A stretch of DNA of 64,000 nucleotides from contig NZ_JAPKNJ010000001.1 in assembly GCF_026343945.1 (NCBI RefSeq), positions 1,674,001 through 1,738,000 on the forward strand, written 5' to 3'. Each line of letters starts with the position of its first letter. Position 1 is the stretch's first letter. This DNA comes from Kaistia algarum. GTDB taxonomy: Bacteria > Pseudomonadota > Alphaproteobacteria > Rhizobiales > Kaistiaceae. The notes below the pieces were generated by a model that was given only the letters and a program-made list of their open reading frames with translations, was not told the origin of the DNA and searched no databases. This document shows positions 26,506 to 36,217 of the stretch, piece by piece. A program made the position numbers and the translations under genes.

Positions 26506-27546
26506 ATGGAAATCAAAAGAATGCGCGCCCTGCAACTGCTCGCCGACCGGAAGCTCTCGATTGTCGAGGTGCCGATGGCACCGCCTCCGGGCGCGGGCGA
26601 GGTGCGGGTGGCGGTCGGTGCGGTCGCCCTCAACCATATCGACGTCTGGGGCTGGCGCGGCATGGCCTTTGCCAAGCGAAAGCTGCCGCTGACGATCGGT
26701 GCCGAAGCGGCGGGAACGATCGAATCGGTGGGCGCCGGCGTCGAGGGGCTTGTCGTCGGCCAGCGGGTCGCGATCTATGGTGCCGAGACCTGCGGCATGT
26801 GCCCGGCCTGCCATGCGGGCAAGGACAATCTCTGCGAGAACGTCGCGGGCGTGCGCGGCTTCCATATTGACGGCCTCGCCTGCGACTATGTGACGATGAA
26901 GGCCCGGCTCGTGGTTCCGGCGCCGGAAGGCGTCACCGTACGCGACGCGGCCTGCACGCCGGTCACCTATGGCACCGTCGAGCATATGCTTTTTGACAAC
27001 GCGAAGCTCGAAGCCGGCCAGACGATCCTGATCCAGGCGGGAGGCAGCGGCATCGGCACCGCCGCGATCCAGCTTGCCAAGGCGGCCGGCGCAACCATCA
27101 TCACCACCGTCGGAAGCCCGGAAAAGGCGGAGAAGGCACTGGCGCTTGGCGCTCACCACGTCATCAACTACCGGGAAGAGCGCTTTGAAGGCGTGGTGCG
27201 CAAGCTGACCAAGAAGCGCGGCGTCGATGTCGTCTTCGAGCATGTCGGGGTCGACACCTGGGCCGGCAGCATGTTTTCCCTGCGTCGGGGCGGCACGCTG
27301 GTCACCTGCGGCTCGACCACCGGCATCTCGACCGAAATCAATCTCTTCCAGCTCTATCAGCAGCAATTGCGGCTCATGGGCTCCTTCGGCTGCCGCATCG
27401 AGAATATCAGCCATGCGCTCGGCAAGATCGGATCGGGCGTCGTCTCGCCGGTCATCGACAGCGTGATCGCGATCGAGGACATCGACATGGCGCTCGACCG
27501 GATCGAGCAACGGCAGGTCTTCGGCAAGATCATCATGACGCTCTGA
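26506..27546 (+). CDS. adhXL: Zinc-type alcohol dehydrogenase/quinone oxidoreductase of the lipid A VLCFA locus
   Basis: A 346-residue MDR-family protein. The structural zinc cysteines are in CGMCPACHAGKDNLCENV, and the NAD(P) fold has QAGGSGIGTAAIQLAKAAGA. The usual catalytic Cys-His pair is weak at the N-terminus, so a crotonase-type or enoyl reductase reaction is possible. In rhizobial loci this gene sits between fabF1XL and lpxXL and is presumed to reduce an intermediate of very-long-chain synthesis. ATG 26506 or 26521 (MRALQLL) may be the start; neither has a strong ribosome site. Confidence 0.85.
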   Translation: MEIKRMRALQLLADRKLSIVEVPMAPPPGAGEVRVAVGAVALNHIDVWGWRGMAFAKRKLPLTIGAEAAGTIESVGAGVEGLVVGQRVAIYGAETCGMCPACHAGKDNLCENVAGVRGFHIDGLACDYVTMKARLVVPAPEGVTVRDAACTPVTYGTVEHMLFDNAKLEAGQTILIQAGGSGIGTAAIQLAKAAGATIITTVGSPEKAEKALALGAHHVINYREERFEGVVRKLTKKRGVDVVFEHVGVDTWAGSMFSLRRGGTLVTCGSTTGISTEINLFQLYQQQLRLMGSFGCRIENISHALGKIGSGVVSPVIDSVIAIEDIDMALDRIEQRQVFGKIIMTL

Positions 27547-27555
27547 CGCATCGAC

Positions 27556-28491
27556 ATGTCGGGCGGTAGCCGCAAACGTCCTTTCAAAGCGTTTTTCCGC
27601 AAGGTTAGCCGTAGCCGTCCGGCGAATGCCGCGATCGCCTTTTCGGTGCGCAATGTCATTGCCGGCATCCGCCGGCTCGGCCTTCCGCGAGCTGGCCGCT
27701 GGGCGGAGCGGATCACCCGTTTCATCGCGCCTCTGGTGCCGGAATCGAAGCTCGCGCTCGCCAATATCGGCGCGGCCTTTCCGGAAAAGAGCGAGGCGGA
27801 GCGAAAGGCGATCCTCGACGGCGTCTGGCGCGGGCTAGGGCACACGGCCGTCGAGTATGTGTTCTTGGACCAGTTGGTCGACTTTGACCCGGAGCGCCCC
27901 GGCGAGGGCCGTATCGACGTCAAAGGCATCGAGTATTTCGAGTCCCTGCGCGACGACGGCAAGCCGGCGATCATCTTTTCTGCCCATCTCGCCAATTGGG
28001 AGATCCTGGCGGTCGTCGCGGCGAAGTTCGGCCTGCCGCTGGTCTCACTGTTTCGCGCCCCGCGCAACAACCGCATCGCCGAGGACCTGCTCGACGAGCG
28101 TGCGCGGCTGATGGGGCGTCTCGTCTCGTCCTCGCGTGGCGCCACCTTCGAGGTCGGCGCCTCGCTCGATCGCGGCGAGCATCTCGGCATCCTGACCGAC
28201 CAGCACCATTCGGCGGGTCCACGGGTCCCCTTCTTCGGACGGCCGGTCGCGGCCAATCCGCTCGTCGCCCGCCTGGCGCGCCACTATGACTGCCCGGTGC
28301 ATGGCGCCCGTTCGATCCGCCTCCCCAATGGACGCTTCCGCGTCGAACTGACCCCGCCCCTCGACATGCCGCGCGATTTGGAAGGGTTGATCGACGTCAC
28401 GGCAGGAACCGCCGCCGTCATGGCCGTCGTGGAAGGATGGGTGCGGGAACATCCCGATCAGTGGCTGTGGCTGCACAATCGCTGGCGCTGA
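27556..28491 (+). CDS. lpxXL: Lipid A very-long-chain fatty acid acyltransferase
   Basis: A 311-residue LpxL/HtrB-type acyltransferase. The H-x4-E catalytic motif is HLANWE at about residues 140-145, and DQHHSAGPRVPFFGRP is the second family block. Last in the acpXL operon, it would transfer the C28 hydroxy acyl chain from AcpXL to lipid A at the inner membrane. Basic N-terminal residues (GGSRKRPFKAFFRKVSRSR) fit membrane association. Starts 9 bp after adhXL. Confidence 0.92.
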   Translation: MSGGSRKRPFKAFFRKVSRSRPANAAIAFSVRNVIAGIRRLGLPRAGRWAERITRFIAPLVPESKLALANIGAAFPEKSEAERKAILDGVWRGLGHTAVEYVFLDQLVDFDPERPGEGRIDVKGIEYFESLRDDGKPAIIFSAHLANWEILAVVAAKFGLPLVSLFRAPRNNRIAEDLLDERARLMGRLVSSSRGATFEVGASLDRGEHLGILTDQHHSAGPRVPFFGRPVAANPLVARLARHYDCPVHGARSIRLPNGRFRVELTPPLDMPRDLEGLIDVTAGTAAVMAVVEGWVREHPDQWLWLHNRWR

Positions 28492-28551
28492 AAGTCGCCA
28501 GACCTCAACATCCATCTTCTCGCAGGCGCCGCGTCGTGGCATGATCCGTTC

Positions 28552-29031
28552 ATGCTTTACCCCAATCCCAGTGCCCTCCCCCGCGACGGCCGGCAATCCG
28601 ATACCGCCCTCGCCTTGCAGCGCGGGGTCGGCCGCCTGTTCCGCAGCCGCGGCTATGCGGTGGTGAGCGAACTCGTTCTGGCCACCGGCCGGCGAGCGGA
28701 CATTGTGGCGCTTGGGCCGGGCGGCGAGATCGTGATCGTCGAGATCAAGTCGTCGATCGAGGATTTCCGCGCCGATACCAAATGGTTCGACTATGGGCCG
28801 TTTTGCGACCGGCTTTACTTCGCCAGCCATGGCGGCGTGCCTGCCGCGATCTTCCCCGAAGAAGCGGGCCTTATTCTCGCCGATGGCTACGGCGCCGAGA
28901 TCCTCAGGGAGGCGCCGGTCTGCGTGCTCCCGGCGGCGCGGCGCAAAGCCGTGACCATCCGTTTCGGACAGGCCGCGGCGCACCGGCTACATCGGCTGTT
29001 CGACCCGGAAGCCGGCTTCTCCGAGATCTGA
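28552..29031 (+). CDS. mmcB: MmcB-family DNA repair protein
   Basis: A 159-residue protein of the MmcB (DUF1052) family. It has a PD-(D/E)XK nuclease-like core: RRADIVALGPGGEIVIVEIKSSIEDF gives the D and E-x-K residues. In Caulobacter, mmcB is DNA-damage induced and acts with alternative replication/repair functions. The gene follows lpxXL by 60 bp and is convergent with actR (12-bp gap). Confidence 0.85.
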   Translation: MLYPNPSALPRDGRQSDTALALQRGVGRLFRSRGYAVVSELVLATGRRADIVALGPGGEIVIVEIKSSIEDFRADTKWFDYGPFCDRLYFASHGGVPAAIFPEEAGLILADGYGAEILREAPVCVLPAARRKAVTIRFGQAAAHRLHRLFDPEAGFSEI

Positions 29032-29043
29032 AGCTCCCGCCGT

Positions 29044-29601
29044 TCAGCGCGGTGCGCGCTTCGCCAGGATTCGTTGCAGCGTGCGGCGGTGCATGTTGAG
29101 CCGGCGCGCTGTTTCCGAGACGTTCCGCTCGCAAAGCTCGTAGACCCTCTGGATGTGCTCCCAGCGGACGCGATCGGCCGACATCGGATTGTCCGGCGGC
29201 GTCGCTTTCTCGGTCGGATCGCGGGTGAGCGCGAGGAACACTTCGTCCGCGTCGGCGGGCTTCGCCAGATAATCGACGGCGCCGAGCTTCACCGCCGTGA
29301 CCGCCGTCGCGATATTGCCATAGCCGGTGAGGACAACCATGCGCGATTCCGGCCGGCGGCGGCGGATCAATTCGATAACGTCGAGCCCATTGCCATCTTC
29401 GAGACGCATATCGACGACGGCGAAGGCTGGCGGATTATGGTCGACTTTCCGCATGCCCTCCGCGACGCTGTCGGCCGTATCGACGATGAAACCACGCGAT
29501 TCCATGGCGCGGGCAAGACGTTGCAAAAAAGCCTTGTCGTCATCGACGATAATGAGAGAGGTATCGGCACCGGACAGGCCGGCAGCTTCTATGTCCGTCA
29601 T
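29044..29601 (-). CDS. actR: Redox response regulator ActR/RegA/PrrA
   Basis: A 185-residue regulator. The receiver domain has the acidic pair in IIVDDDKAF and the phospho-acceptor D64 in AVVDMRLEDG, with K in YLAKPADADE. After a Pro-rich linker comes the Fis-type HTH NVSETARRLNMHRRTLQRIL, near identical across RegA/ActR/PrrA proteins. These proteins switch respiration, nitrogen and carbon fixation genes with redox state. It is downstream of actS on the same strand with a 91-bp gap. Confidence 0.93.
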   Translation of the reverse strand: MTDIEAAGLSGADTSLIIVDDDKAFLQRLARAMESRGFIVDTADSVAEGMRKVDHNPPAFAVVDMRLEDGNGLDVIELIRRRRPESRMVVLTGYGNIATAVTAVKLGAVDYLAKPADADEVFLALTRDPTEKATPPDNPMSADRVRWEHIQRVYELCERNVSETARRLNMHRRTLQRILAKRAPR

Positions 29602-29692
29602 CGGATCTTGCCTTCATCCCCCCGACTTTTCTTGTTCCATCCCATGCGGGTTATAGGAAGGCAGTGTCGGCTCGCCAAGCCCAACCTGACGA

Positions 29693-31081
29693 TCAAGTTC
29701 GAAAAATGGCGGGTGCCGGCGGCTTCGACGGTTCGCTCCTGGCTTTATGGGGAGCATCAAGATAGCCCGGTTGTCCGGGAGAATCATCCCGGTTTCGATC
29801 CATGGCTTCACGCGGCCAGAGGATGCGAACCACGGCGCCATGTGCGGGCGCCGCCCGGTTCGAGAGCTCCACCCGCGCCTGCGAGCGCTCAAGAAGCGTT
29901 TTCGCGATGAAGAAGCCGAGGCCGAGGCCGCCGGCCTCGTGATCCTCGCCGGCATCGTCATTGCGGCTGCGCGTCGTCACATAGGGCTCGCCAATGTGAT
30001 CGATGACGTCAGGCGCAAAGCCGGGGCCGTCATCCGCGATAACGAGCGAAACGCTTGTCTCGTCCCATTTCGCCACGATCTCGACCTTGGAATTGGCGAA
30101 ATCGACGGCATTCTCCAGCAGATTTCCGACACCGTAGAGAACGGCCGGATTGCGACGCCCTACCGGCTCCGGACCGGAGCCCGAAAGATCGACATCGATT
30201 TCCACCCCGGCGCCCTGGTGCGGCTCCGTGACCTCGGCGAGCAGATGGCTGATCGGGAAGCGATCGAGCATCTTGTCGGTCTGTGTCGAAAGCGAGGTCA
30301 GCTTGCCCAGAATGTCGCGGCAGCGCTGCGACTGGCTTCGCAACAGCGCAACATCCTCGGCATAGGGACTGTCCTTCGGTAGTTCGCGCTCCAGTTCCTT
30401 GGAGACGAGGGCAATGGTGGCGAGCGGCGTTCCCAGTTCGTGGGCGGCAGCGGCGGCCAGCCCGTCGAGCGCGGAGAGATGCTGCTCGCGGGCGAGAACG
30501 AGTTCGGTCGCCGCCAGAGCATCGGCGAGCTGGCGCGATTCCTCCGCGACGCGGAAGGCATAGACCCCCATGAACAATACCGCCGAGACCAGCGCCATCC
30601 ACACGCCCGATATGTAGAGCATCGGCAGCACGATCGGCTCCGCGGCATGCCAGGGCAGTGGCAGGTGCCAAAGGGCGAGGACGGATACAGCGGCAATGGC
30701 GAGGCAGCCGAGCGATACGGTCAGATGCGGCGAGAGCGCCGTCGCCGAAACCATGACCGGGACGAGGATCAGGATCGAGAACGGATTCTGCAACCCGCCG
30801 GTCAGATAGAGAAGCGCCGAGAGCTGCAGCAGATCATAGGCGAGCAAAAGAACGGCCGTCTGGCCGCGCAGGCGCAGGGACGAGGGATACCGCACCTTGA
30901 GGAAGAGGTTCAGCCAGGCCGAAAGCGCAATGGCGGCAAGACAGAGTCCGATCGGCATCGCGAAGCCAAACCAGAAGCTGACCAGCACCACGGCGACTGT
31001 CTGGCCCGCAACGGCCATCCAGCGCAGGCGCACAAGCGTGTCGAGCTTCAGACGCGGCGCATTCGGGCGCTGTGTCGGCAT
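29693..31081 (-). CDS. actS: Redox-sensing histidine kinase ActS/RegB/PrrB
   Basis: A 462-residue membrane kinase. Six hydrophobic segments lie in residues 20-175; GGLQNPF (95-101) is the quinone-sensing heptapeptide loop of RegB. H214 in AAAHELGTPLATIAL is the phosphorylated His and C254 (SQRCRDIL) matches the redox-active Cys of RegB. The ATPase domain has N in NLLENAVDFA and GGLGLGFFIAKTLL. I prefer ATG 31081 (MPTQRPN), since the 18 codons before it look non-coding. It is paired with actR. The C-terminal 40 residues are a low-complexity tail. Confidence 0.92.
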   Translation of the reverse strand: MPTQRPNAPRLKLDTLVRLRWMAVAGQTVAVVLVSFWFGFAMPIGLCLAAIALSAWLNLFLKVRYPSSLRLRGQTAVLLLAYDLLQLSALLYLTGGLQNPFSILILVPVMVSATALSPHLTVSLGCLAIAAVSVLALWHLPLPWHAAEPIVLPMLYISGVWMALVSAVLFMGVYAFRVAEESRQLADALAATELVLAREQHLSALDGLAAAAAHELGTPLATIALVSKELERELPKDSPYAEDVALLRSQSQRCRDILGKLTSLSTQTDKMLDRFPISHLLAEVTEPHQGAGVEIDVDLSGSGPEPVGRRNPAVLYGVGNLLENAVDFANSKVEIVAKWDETSVSLVIADDGPGFAPDVIDHIGEPYVTTRSRNDDAGEDHEAGGLGLGFFIAKTLLERSQARVELSNRAAPAHGAVVRILWPREAMDRNRDDSPGQPGYLDAPHKARSEPSKPPAPAIFRT

Positions 31082-31303
31082 CGAGGCCTGCAACAAATCA
31101 ACTCCCCATGCTCGAGCGCGCCAAAGCCGGCTCACCGAGCGATTCCCTGTCCCAGCCCGGTCGGTGGCAAGTATAAACGTCTTTCCCGGCTTGCATCGTC
31201 GCTAAATTCGTCCTTACATGCTGCGATGCACAAGGCCGGTCGGTAGCGCGGTCCGGTGGGACTGTGACGTTTGTCGGCCTCGTGGCCTGAAAAGGACGAT
31301 TGA

Positions 31304-32953
31304 ATGGGTCCCCTGTCCTATTATCAGCTCTACGAACTCCAGCATGCCGCGTTGTCGCCGATGCGAGCGGCGGCGGACGCGATGAAGCTGGCGCTGCGCA
31401 ATCCGTTCAATCCGTTCGGGCAGACCGCACTCGGCAAGAACTGGTCGGCCGGCCTCGAAGTCTTCGAGCGCATCACGCGCCGCTACGGCAAGCCGAGCTT
31501 CGATCTCCCGACGACTTTGGTCAGCGGAACGCGTGTCGCCGTCACCGAGAAGGTCGTGTGGGAACGGCCCTTCTGCCGGCTGATCCATTTCGAGCGCGCT
31601 CTCGAGCGGCCGCGCAAGGACCCCAAGCTACTGATCGTCGCGCCGATGTCGGGGCACTATGCAACACTCCTGCGCGGGACAGTCGAGGCGATGCTGCCGA
31701 GGCATGAGGTCTATATCACCGACTGGGTTGATGCTCGGGCTGTTCCACTTTCCGACGGTCATTTCGATCTCGACGATTACATCGATTATCTCATCGAGAT
31801 ACAGCACGCCCTCGGCGGCGACGTTCACATCGTAGCGGTCTGCCAGCCGGCCGTGCCCGTCCTGGCCGCCGTTGCCGTGATGGAGTCGCGGGGCGAGAGT
31901 GACCTGCCACGCACCATGACGCTGATGGGCGGGCCGATCGATACGCGGGTCAACCCGACCAAGGTCAACAAGATGGCCGAGGGCAAGGCGATCGACTGGT
32001 TCCGCGAAAAGACCATCATGCAAGTGCCGTTCCCGCATCAGGGGTTCATGCGCGAGGTCTATCCCGGATTCCTGCAGCTTTCCGGCTTCATGGGCATGAA
32101 TCTCGATCGTCACGTCTCGGCGCACAAGAAATTTTTCCAGCACCTCGTCGAAGGCGATGGCGATTCGCAGACGAAACACACCGAATTCTACGACGAATAT
32201 CTTTCGGTGATGGATTTGACGGCGGAATTCTACTTGCAGACGGTCGATACCGTCTTCATTCGTCATGCCCTACCGAAGGGCGAGATGATGCATCGCGATC
32301 TGCTAGTCGACCTGACGGCCATCCGCAACGTCGCGCTCCTCACGGTCGAGGGTGAGAACGACGACATTTCCGGCGTCGGCCAGACCGAGGCGGCACAACA
32401 TCTGTGCATCAATATTCCAGCCGACATGCGGGCGCATTACATGCAGCCCAAGGTCGGACATTACGGCGTCTTCAACGGATCGCGCTTCCGTGCCGAGGTA
32501 GCGCCGCGCATCGCCGACTTCGTGCTGACGCATAATCGCCCGCGCGTGGCCAGCGAGCCGCCCTTGGCGAAGATCGAGCCGGAGATCGTTGCGCCGGCCG
32601 AGCCGTCGGCACCCATCGAGTCAGCCATGCCGACGGTATCCGCCGAGCCGGCGGCGACCAAGGTCCCGGCGAAGCGCCCCTCGCGCAAGGCAAAGGCGGA
32701 GAGGCTCGACGCAATCCTGCTCTCGGCGCCGGACGGCGTTGCCGACGATCTGAAGCAGATTTCGGGCGTCGGTCCGAAGCTCGAGACGACGCTGAACGCA
32801 ATCGGCATCTTCCATTTCTGGCAGCTCGCCGCCCTGACAGCCGCGCAATTGACGGAACTCGACTCGCGCCTTGCCTTCAAGGGCCGGGCCGCGCGCGACA
32901 AATGGGTGGGGCAGGCAGCGACGCTGGCCGGCGAGAGCCTCGCCGTCAACTGA
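31304..32953 (+). CDS. phaZ: Intracellular polyhydroxyalkanoate depolymerase with C-terminal helix-hairpin-helix-like tail
   Basis: A 549-residue protein. Residues 1-410 match intracellular PhaZ (about 400-430 residues): VAPMSGHYATLLRGTVEAML, the nucleophile C180 in VAVCQPAVPVLA, and the His in QPKVGHYGVFNGSRF. It would degrade polyhydroxybutyrate granules. A Pro/Ala/Glu-rich linker (about 420-475) leads to an extra domain of about 60 residues, DDLKQISGVGPKLETTLNAIGI and onward to the end. That block resembles the helix-hairpin-helix tails appended to NuoE or ribosomal L21 in alphaproteobacteria. I have not seen it as a standard part of PhaZ. It is monocistronic, divergent from actS. Confidence 0.9.
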   Translation: MGPLSYYQLYELQHAALSPMRAAADAMKLALRNPFNPFGQTALGKNWSAGLEVFERITRRYGKPSFDLPTTLVSGTRVAVTEKVVWERPFCRLIHFERALERPRKDPKLLIVAPMSGHYATLLRGTVEAMLPRHEVYITDWVDARAVPLSDGHFDLDDYIDYLIEIQHALGGDVHIVAVCQPAVPVLAAVAVMESRGESDLPRTMTLMGGPIDTRVNPTKVNKMAEGKAIDWFREKTIMQVPFPHQGFMREVYPGFLQLSGFMGMNLDRHVSAHKKFFQHLVEGDGDSQTKHTEFYDEYLSVMDLTAEFYLQTVDTVFIRHALPKGEMMHRDLLVDLTAIRNVALLTVEGENDDISGVGQTEAAQHLCINIPADMRAHYMQPKVGHYGVFNGSRFRAEVAPRIADFVLTHNRPRVASEPPLAKIEPEIVAPAEPSAPIESAMPTVSAEPAATKVPAKRPSRKAKAERLDAILLSAPDGVADDLKQISGVGPKLETTLNAIGIFHFWQLAALTAAQLTELDSRLAFKGRAARDKWVGQAATLAGESLAVN

Positions 32954-32968
32954 TCGCGGTTTCGCGGA

Positions 32969-33625
32969 TCAGCCGGCGGCTTCCGGCACGGGGAGATGGC
33001 TTCTCGCCGTCTTGGCGGCGAGATCGTGGCTGAGGACGCCGCGTATGCCGATATCGATGTCAGCTATCTTGGACATCAACGACTTGAGATCGGCAACAGG
33101 CCAGGCCAGCGCCTCGGCCTCGGCGCTGAGGGTGACGTCGGCGGTTGCTTCCCCGCCAGACAGGAAAGCGATCTCGCCCAGAAAGACGCCGGCTCCCACC
33201 GTCAGGTGCCTGCCGTCCTTGGCGATGTCGGCGCTTCCCTTGACGAGATAGAACAGCTCCTGCGGCCGGGTTCCACGTACCAGGATCGGCTTCGGTCCCG
33301 TGACTCGCACTGCGATCTTGATCAGGCGGCGGAACTGGCCGGGGCTCAGCACATGGATCGCCTCATGGAGCGGCCTGAGATCCGCTTCGATGTCGTAGCC
33401 GAAGCGATCGCGGATGATGATGACGATCATCACGAGGTTGAGGGCGATGGTCAGCAGCTTCCAGAGCAGCGGATCGAACAAGGGCCCGCCCGGCAGCCAC
33501 GTATAATAAAGCGCCTGCAGTGCCATGCTCAGCACCATTAGCGCCCGAAGCTGGATCTGGTCGCGGAAGAGGAAGGCAATGAGCGTGATCGCATTGCCGA
33601 CATGGAACAGGATTTCGAGGGCCAT
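32969..33625 (-). CDS. Membrane protein with Popeye-like/cyclic nucleotide-binding domain
   Basis: A 218-residue protein. Three hydrophobic segments occupy about residues 5-25, 30-45 and 55-75, followed by a cyclic-nucleotide-binding fold at about 90-200 (ILVRGTRPQELFYLVKGSADI, then GAGVFLGEIAFLSGG). The order of three membrane segments then a cNMP-like beta-roll is the layout of animal Popeye-domain proteins, which have bacterial relatives. The phosphate-binding cassette GEIAFL is partly preserved but the usual R-T/S-A after it is ATADVT, so ligand binding is open. Convergent with phaZ (15 bp apart). Confidence 0.75.
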   Translation of the reverse strand: MALEILFHVGNAITLIAFLFRDQIQLRALMVLSMALQALYYTWLPGGPLFDPLLWKLLTIALNLVMIVIIIRDRFGYDIEADLRPLHEAIHVLSPGQFRRLIKIAVRVTGPKPILVRGTRPQELFYLVKGSADIAKDGRHLTVGAGVFLGEIAFLSGGEATADVTLSAEAEALAWPVADLKSLMSKIADIDIGIRGVLSHDLAAKTARSHLPVPEAAG

Positions 33626-33758
33626 GGAGAATCGCTAATCGGCGAAGCCGGTGTCGGCGGTCCCGATGCGTCCCACGGAGCTCTGTCATATAAAAGCCAA
33701 TTCTTCGCCGGGCGACTGGATGGGGCAGACCGAGCGGGATTTGGGCATTGGCGCGGAT

Positions 33759-33793
33759 TCCCTCCCCCTTTGCGGGGAGGGTTAGGGAGGGGG
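33759..33793. repeat. GC-rich palindromic repeat, copy 1
   Basis: CCCTCCCC-6 nt-GGGGAGGG hairpin followed by TTAGGGAGGGGG. Copy 2 at 33861-33892 is the same unit in inverted orientation. The 280-bp gap between the Popeye-like gene and uxuA contains only these two units and unremarkable sequence between them. Confidence 0.7.
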
Positions 33794-33860
33794 TAACGGC
33801 GAGTTCTCTAAGACGGCTTGCGCGCCCGCTGCTCGCCAATCCCCAAAATCGGCGCCAGTA

Positions 33861-33892
33861 CCCCTCCTCGATCCTCCCCACAAGGGGGAGGA
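33861..33892. repeat. GC-rich palindromic repeat, copy 2 (inverted)
   Basis: TCCTCCCC-5 nt-GGGGAGGA, with a GA-rich flank on the opposite side from copy 1. Read on the minus strand it lines up with copy 1 over about 30 bases. It lies 14 bp beyond the uxuA stop, so it would form a hairpin at the end of the uxuA message. Confidence 0.7.
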
Positions 33893-33905
33893 AGAAGAAG
33901 CAGCC

Positions 33906-35102
33906 TCACGCCGGAACCAGTTGCTCCACCGCCTGCATGACGCCGCGCAGTTCCGCGAGGCCCTTGAGGCGGCCGATGCAGGAATAGCCCGGATTGACGC
34001 GCATGCCCTTCTCGACCTTGTCGATGTCGTCGACGAGGAGATGACCGTGGTCGGGGCGCATCGGGATCGCCGTGTCGGTGCGGCCCTCGGCCTTGCGACG
34101 CCGTTCCTCGCGGGTCAGCGCGACGATCAGGTCGACCATGTTGGTGCCGCCGGCGAGGTGATCGTCCTCGAAGAAGGACCCATCGGCCTCGCGCGTCACA
34201 TTGCGCAGATGCACAAAATGGACGCGCGGGCCGAATTCCTCGGCCATGGCCGGCAGGTCGTTGTCGGGACGCGCGCCATAGGAACCGGCGCAGAGCGTCA
34301 GGCCGTTGGCGGGAATATCGACCGTTGAGAGCAGGTGGCGGGCATCCGCGGCGGTAGAGACGACGCGCGGCAGGCCGAACAGCGAGAAGGGCGGATCGTC
34401 GGCATGGATGCCGAGGCGAACGCCGAGTTCTTCGGCGAGCGGCGCGATTTCCTTCACGAACTCGATCAGATGCTCCTGCATCTCGGCGTGACCGAGCCCG
34501 TCGAAGCGGGCGATCTGGCGGGCGATGCCCTCGCGAGTGAAGGAATCCTCGCCGCCCGGTAGGCCGGCGATGATGTTCTTCTCCAGGCGGTCCTCTTCAT
34601 CGGTGCTGATCGAGGCGGCGCGGGTGCTGGCCGCCTTCAGCAGATCGTCGGAATAGGACGCGGCAGCGTTCGGACGCTTCAGGATGTGGACGTCATAGGT
34701 GACGAAATCGACCATGTCGAAGCGCAGCGCATAGCCGCCCGTGGGGCGCTTCCACATCAGATTGGTACGCGTCCAGTCGACGACAGGCATGAAATTGTAG
34801 CAGATCGTGTCGATGCCACCTTGCGCCAGGCTGACGAGGCTGCCCTTCCAGGCGTCGATCTTTTCGCGATAGGCGCCGTTTCGGAGCTTGATCTCGGAGG
34901 GAACGGGGATTGATTCGCAGACGCTCCAACGGAGGCCGGCAGCCTCGATGATCGCCTTCCTCGCCAGCACGTCGTCGAGGGTCCAGGCCCGGCCGTCATA
35001 GATGTGATGCAGCGCCGTGACGATACCCGTCGCCCCCGCCTGCTTCACATGATCCAGCGTGACCGCGTCTTCCGGGCCAAACCAGCGCCAGCACTGCTCC
35101 AT
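33906..35102 (-). CDS. uxuA: Mannonate dehydratase
   Basis: A 398-residue protein matching Uxu[24 protein letters not shown] at the start, [20 protein letters not shown] and [11 protein letters not shown] in the barrel, and MRPDHGHLL near the end, giving the His/Cys/Asp residues that bind Mn/Fe. It dehydrates D-mannonate to 2-keto-3-deoxygluconate in hexuronate breakdown. The ATG at 35102 has GGAGAGGAAAA upstream; the frame is open for 30 codons before it but these lack family similarity. It diverges from the kinase-like gene over 110 bp. No uxaC or uxuB is in view. Confidence 0.93.
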   Translation of the reverse strand: MEQCWRWFGPEDAVTLDHVKQAGATGIVTALHHIYDGRAWTLDDVLARKAIIEAAGLRWSVCESIPVPSEIKLRNGAYREKIDAWKGSLVSLAQGGIDTICYNFMPVVDWTRTNLMWKRPTGGYALRFDMVDFVTYDVHILKRPNAAASYSDDLLKAASTRAASISTDEEDRLEKNIIAGLPGGEDSFTREGIARQIARFDGLGHAEMQEHLIEFVKEIAPLAEELGVRLGIHADDPPFSLFGLPRVVSTAADARHLLSTVDIPANGLTLCAGSYGARPDNDLPAMAEEFGPRVHFVHLRNVTREADGSFFEDDHLAGGTNMVDLIVALTREERRRKAEGRTDTAIPMRPDHGHLLVDDIDKVEKGMRVNPGYSCIGRLKGLAELRGVMQAVEQLVPA

Positions 35103-35212
35103 GGACTTTTCCTCTCCGATGATTATCGATCGGGGGATAGGCATAGACCGGACGAAGCCGCTGTCCAACGCTTTCGCGCAGGCTTCGATCAAGAAATATG
35201 GGGAGGGAGAGA

Positions 35213-36217
35213 GTGACGGATCTGGATCCGGCGCTGGAGGATTGGCTGGTCCGGGAGGGCCTCGCGCCGGATCGCGCCTCGGTCCGCGCCGAGCCGCTGA
35301 CCGGCGGTGTCGCTTCCGATATCTGGCGCGTCGAGGCCGGCGGCCGGCGTTTCGCCGTCAAGCGGGCGCTCGCCAAGCTGAAGGTAGCGCGCGACTGGCG
35401 GGCGCCGGTGTCGCGCAACGCCAATGAGGTCGAATGGCTGCGAACGGCCAGCGCGATCGTCCCGGATGCCGTGCCGAAAATCCTCGCCCATGATACCGAG
35501 GTCGGCGCCTTCGCCATGGACTATCTCGATCCGGACGATCATCCGGTTTGGAAGGCCGAGCTTAGAGCTGGCCGGGCCGACCCCACTTTCGCCGCGAAGG
35601 TCGGGACAACGCTTGCCGCGATCCATGGCGGCACGGCTGGAAGAGCGGACGAGGCGGGCCGGTTCGGTTCGAACGAGACCTTCAGCGCGCTGCGGCTCGA
35701 TCCCTATCTGAACGCCGCCGCCGAGGCCCACCCCGATCTCGCCCCGGCGCTGCATGCCCTGGTGGCGCAGACGCTGGCAAGCCGCAAGGCTCTAGTCCAT
35801 GGCGACATCTCGCCCAAGAACATACTGGTTGGCCCACAGGGGCCGGTGCTGCTCGACGCCGAGTGCGCCTGGTATGGCGACCCGGCCTTCGACATCGCCT
35901 TCTGCCTCAATCACATGCTGCTGAAGTGTCTCTGGGTCCCGGCAGCGCGCGAGAACTTCCTCGCCAGCTATGATGGGCTCGCCGCCGCCTATCTCGGCGC
36001 CGTCCGCTGGGAGAGTGTCGACTCGCTCGAAGCACGCGCCGCGCGGCTGCTGCCCGGGCTCTTTCTCGCCCGCGTCGACGGCAAATCGCCTGTCGAATAT
36101 GTGACCGAGGAATCGGACCGGGAGAAGGTCCGGCGGACGGCGCGCCGTCTTCTCATGAACCCGCCGACGCGCCTTTCGGCGATCCGCACGATCTGGAACA
36201 CGGAACTCACCGCATGA
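35213..36217 (+). CDS. Aminoglycoside-phosphotransferase-fold small-molecule kinase
   Basis: A 334-residue protein of the APH/choline-kinase fold. The nucleotide-binding Lys is in [13 protein letters not shown]; the catalytic loop [14 protein letters not shown] gives the D-x4-N pair, and [21 protein letters not shown] carries the metal-binding Asp/Glu. It phosphorylates an unknown hydroxyl compound. GTG at 35213 is preferred: GGGGAGGGAGA directly precedes it, and this ribosome site would otherwise be inside the coding region of an ATG at 35198. Its last four bases overlap the next start (ATGA), so it is co-translated with the enolase paralog. Confidence 0.8.
   Translation: MTDLDPALEDWLVREGLAPDRASVRAEPLTGGVASDIWRVEAGGRRFAVKRALAKLKVARDWRAPVSRNANEVEWLRTASAIVPDAVPKILAHDTEVGAFAMDYLDPDDHPVWKAELRAGRADPTFAAKVGTTLAAIHGGTAGRADEAGRFGSNETFSALRLDPYLNAAAEAHPDLAPALHALVAQTLASRKALVHGDISPKNILVGPQGPVLLDAECAWYGDPAFDIAFCLNHMLLKCLWVPAARENFLASYDGLAAAYLGAVRWESVDSLEARAARLLPGLFLARVDGKSPVEYVTEESDREKVRRTARRLLMNPPTRLSAIRTIWNTELTA

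Noticed and set aside
33759..33892. CRISPR-like repeats
   Set aside because: Only two units, inverted to each other, with no spacers of equal length and no cas genes.
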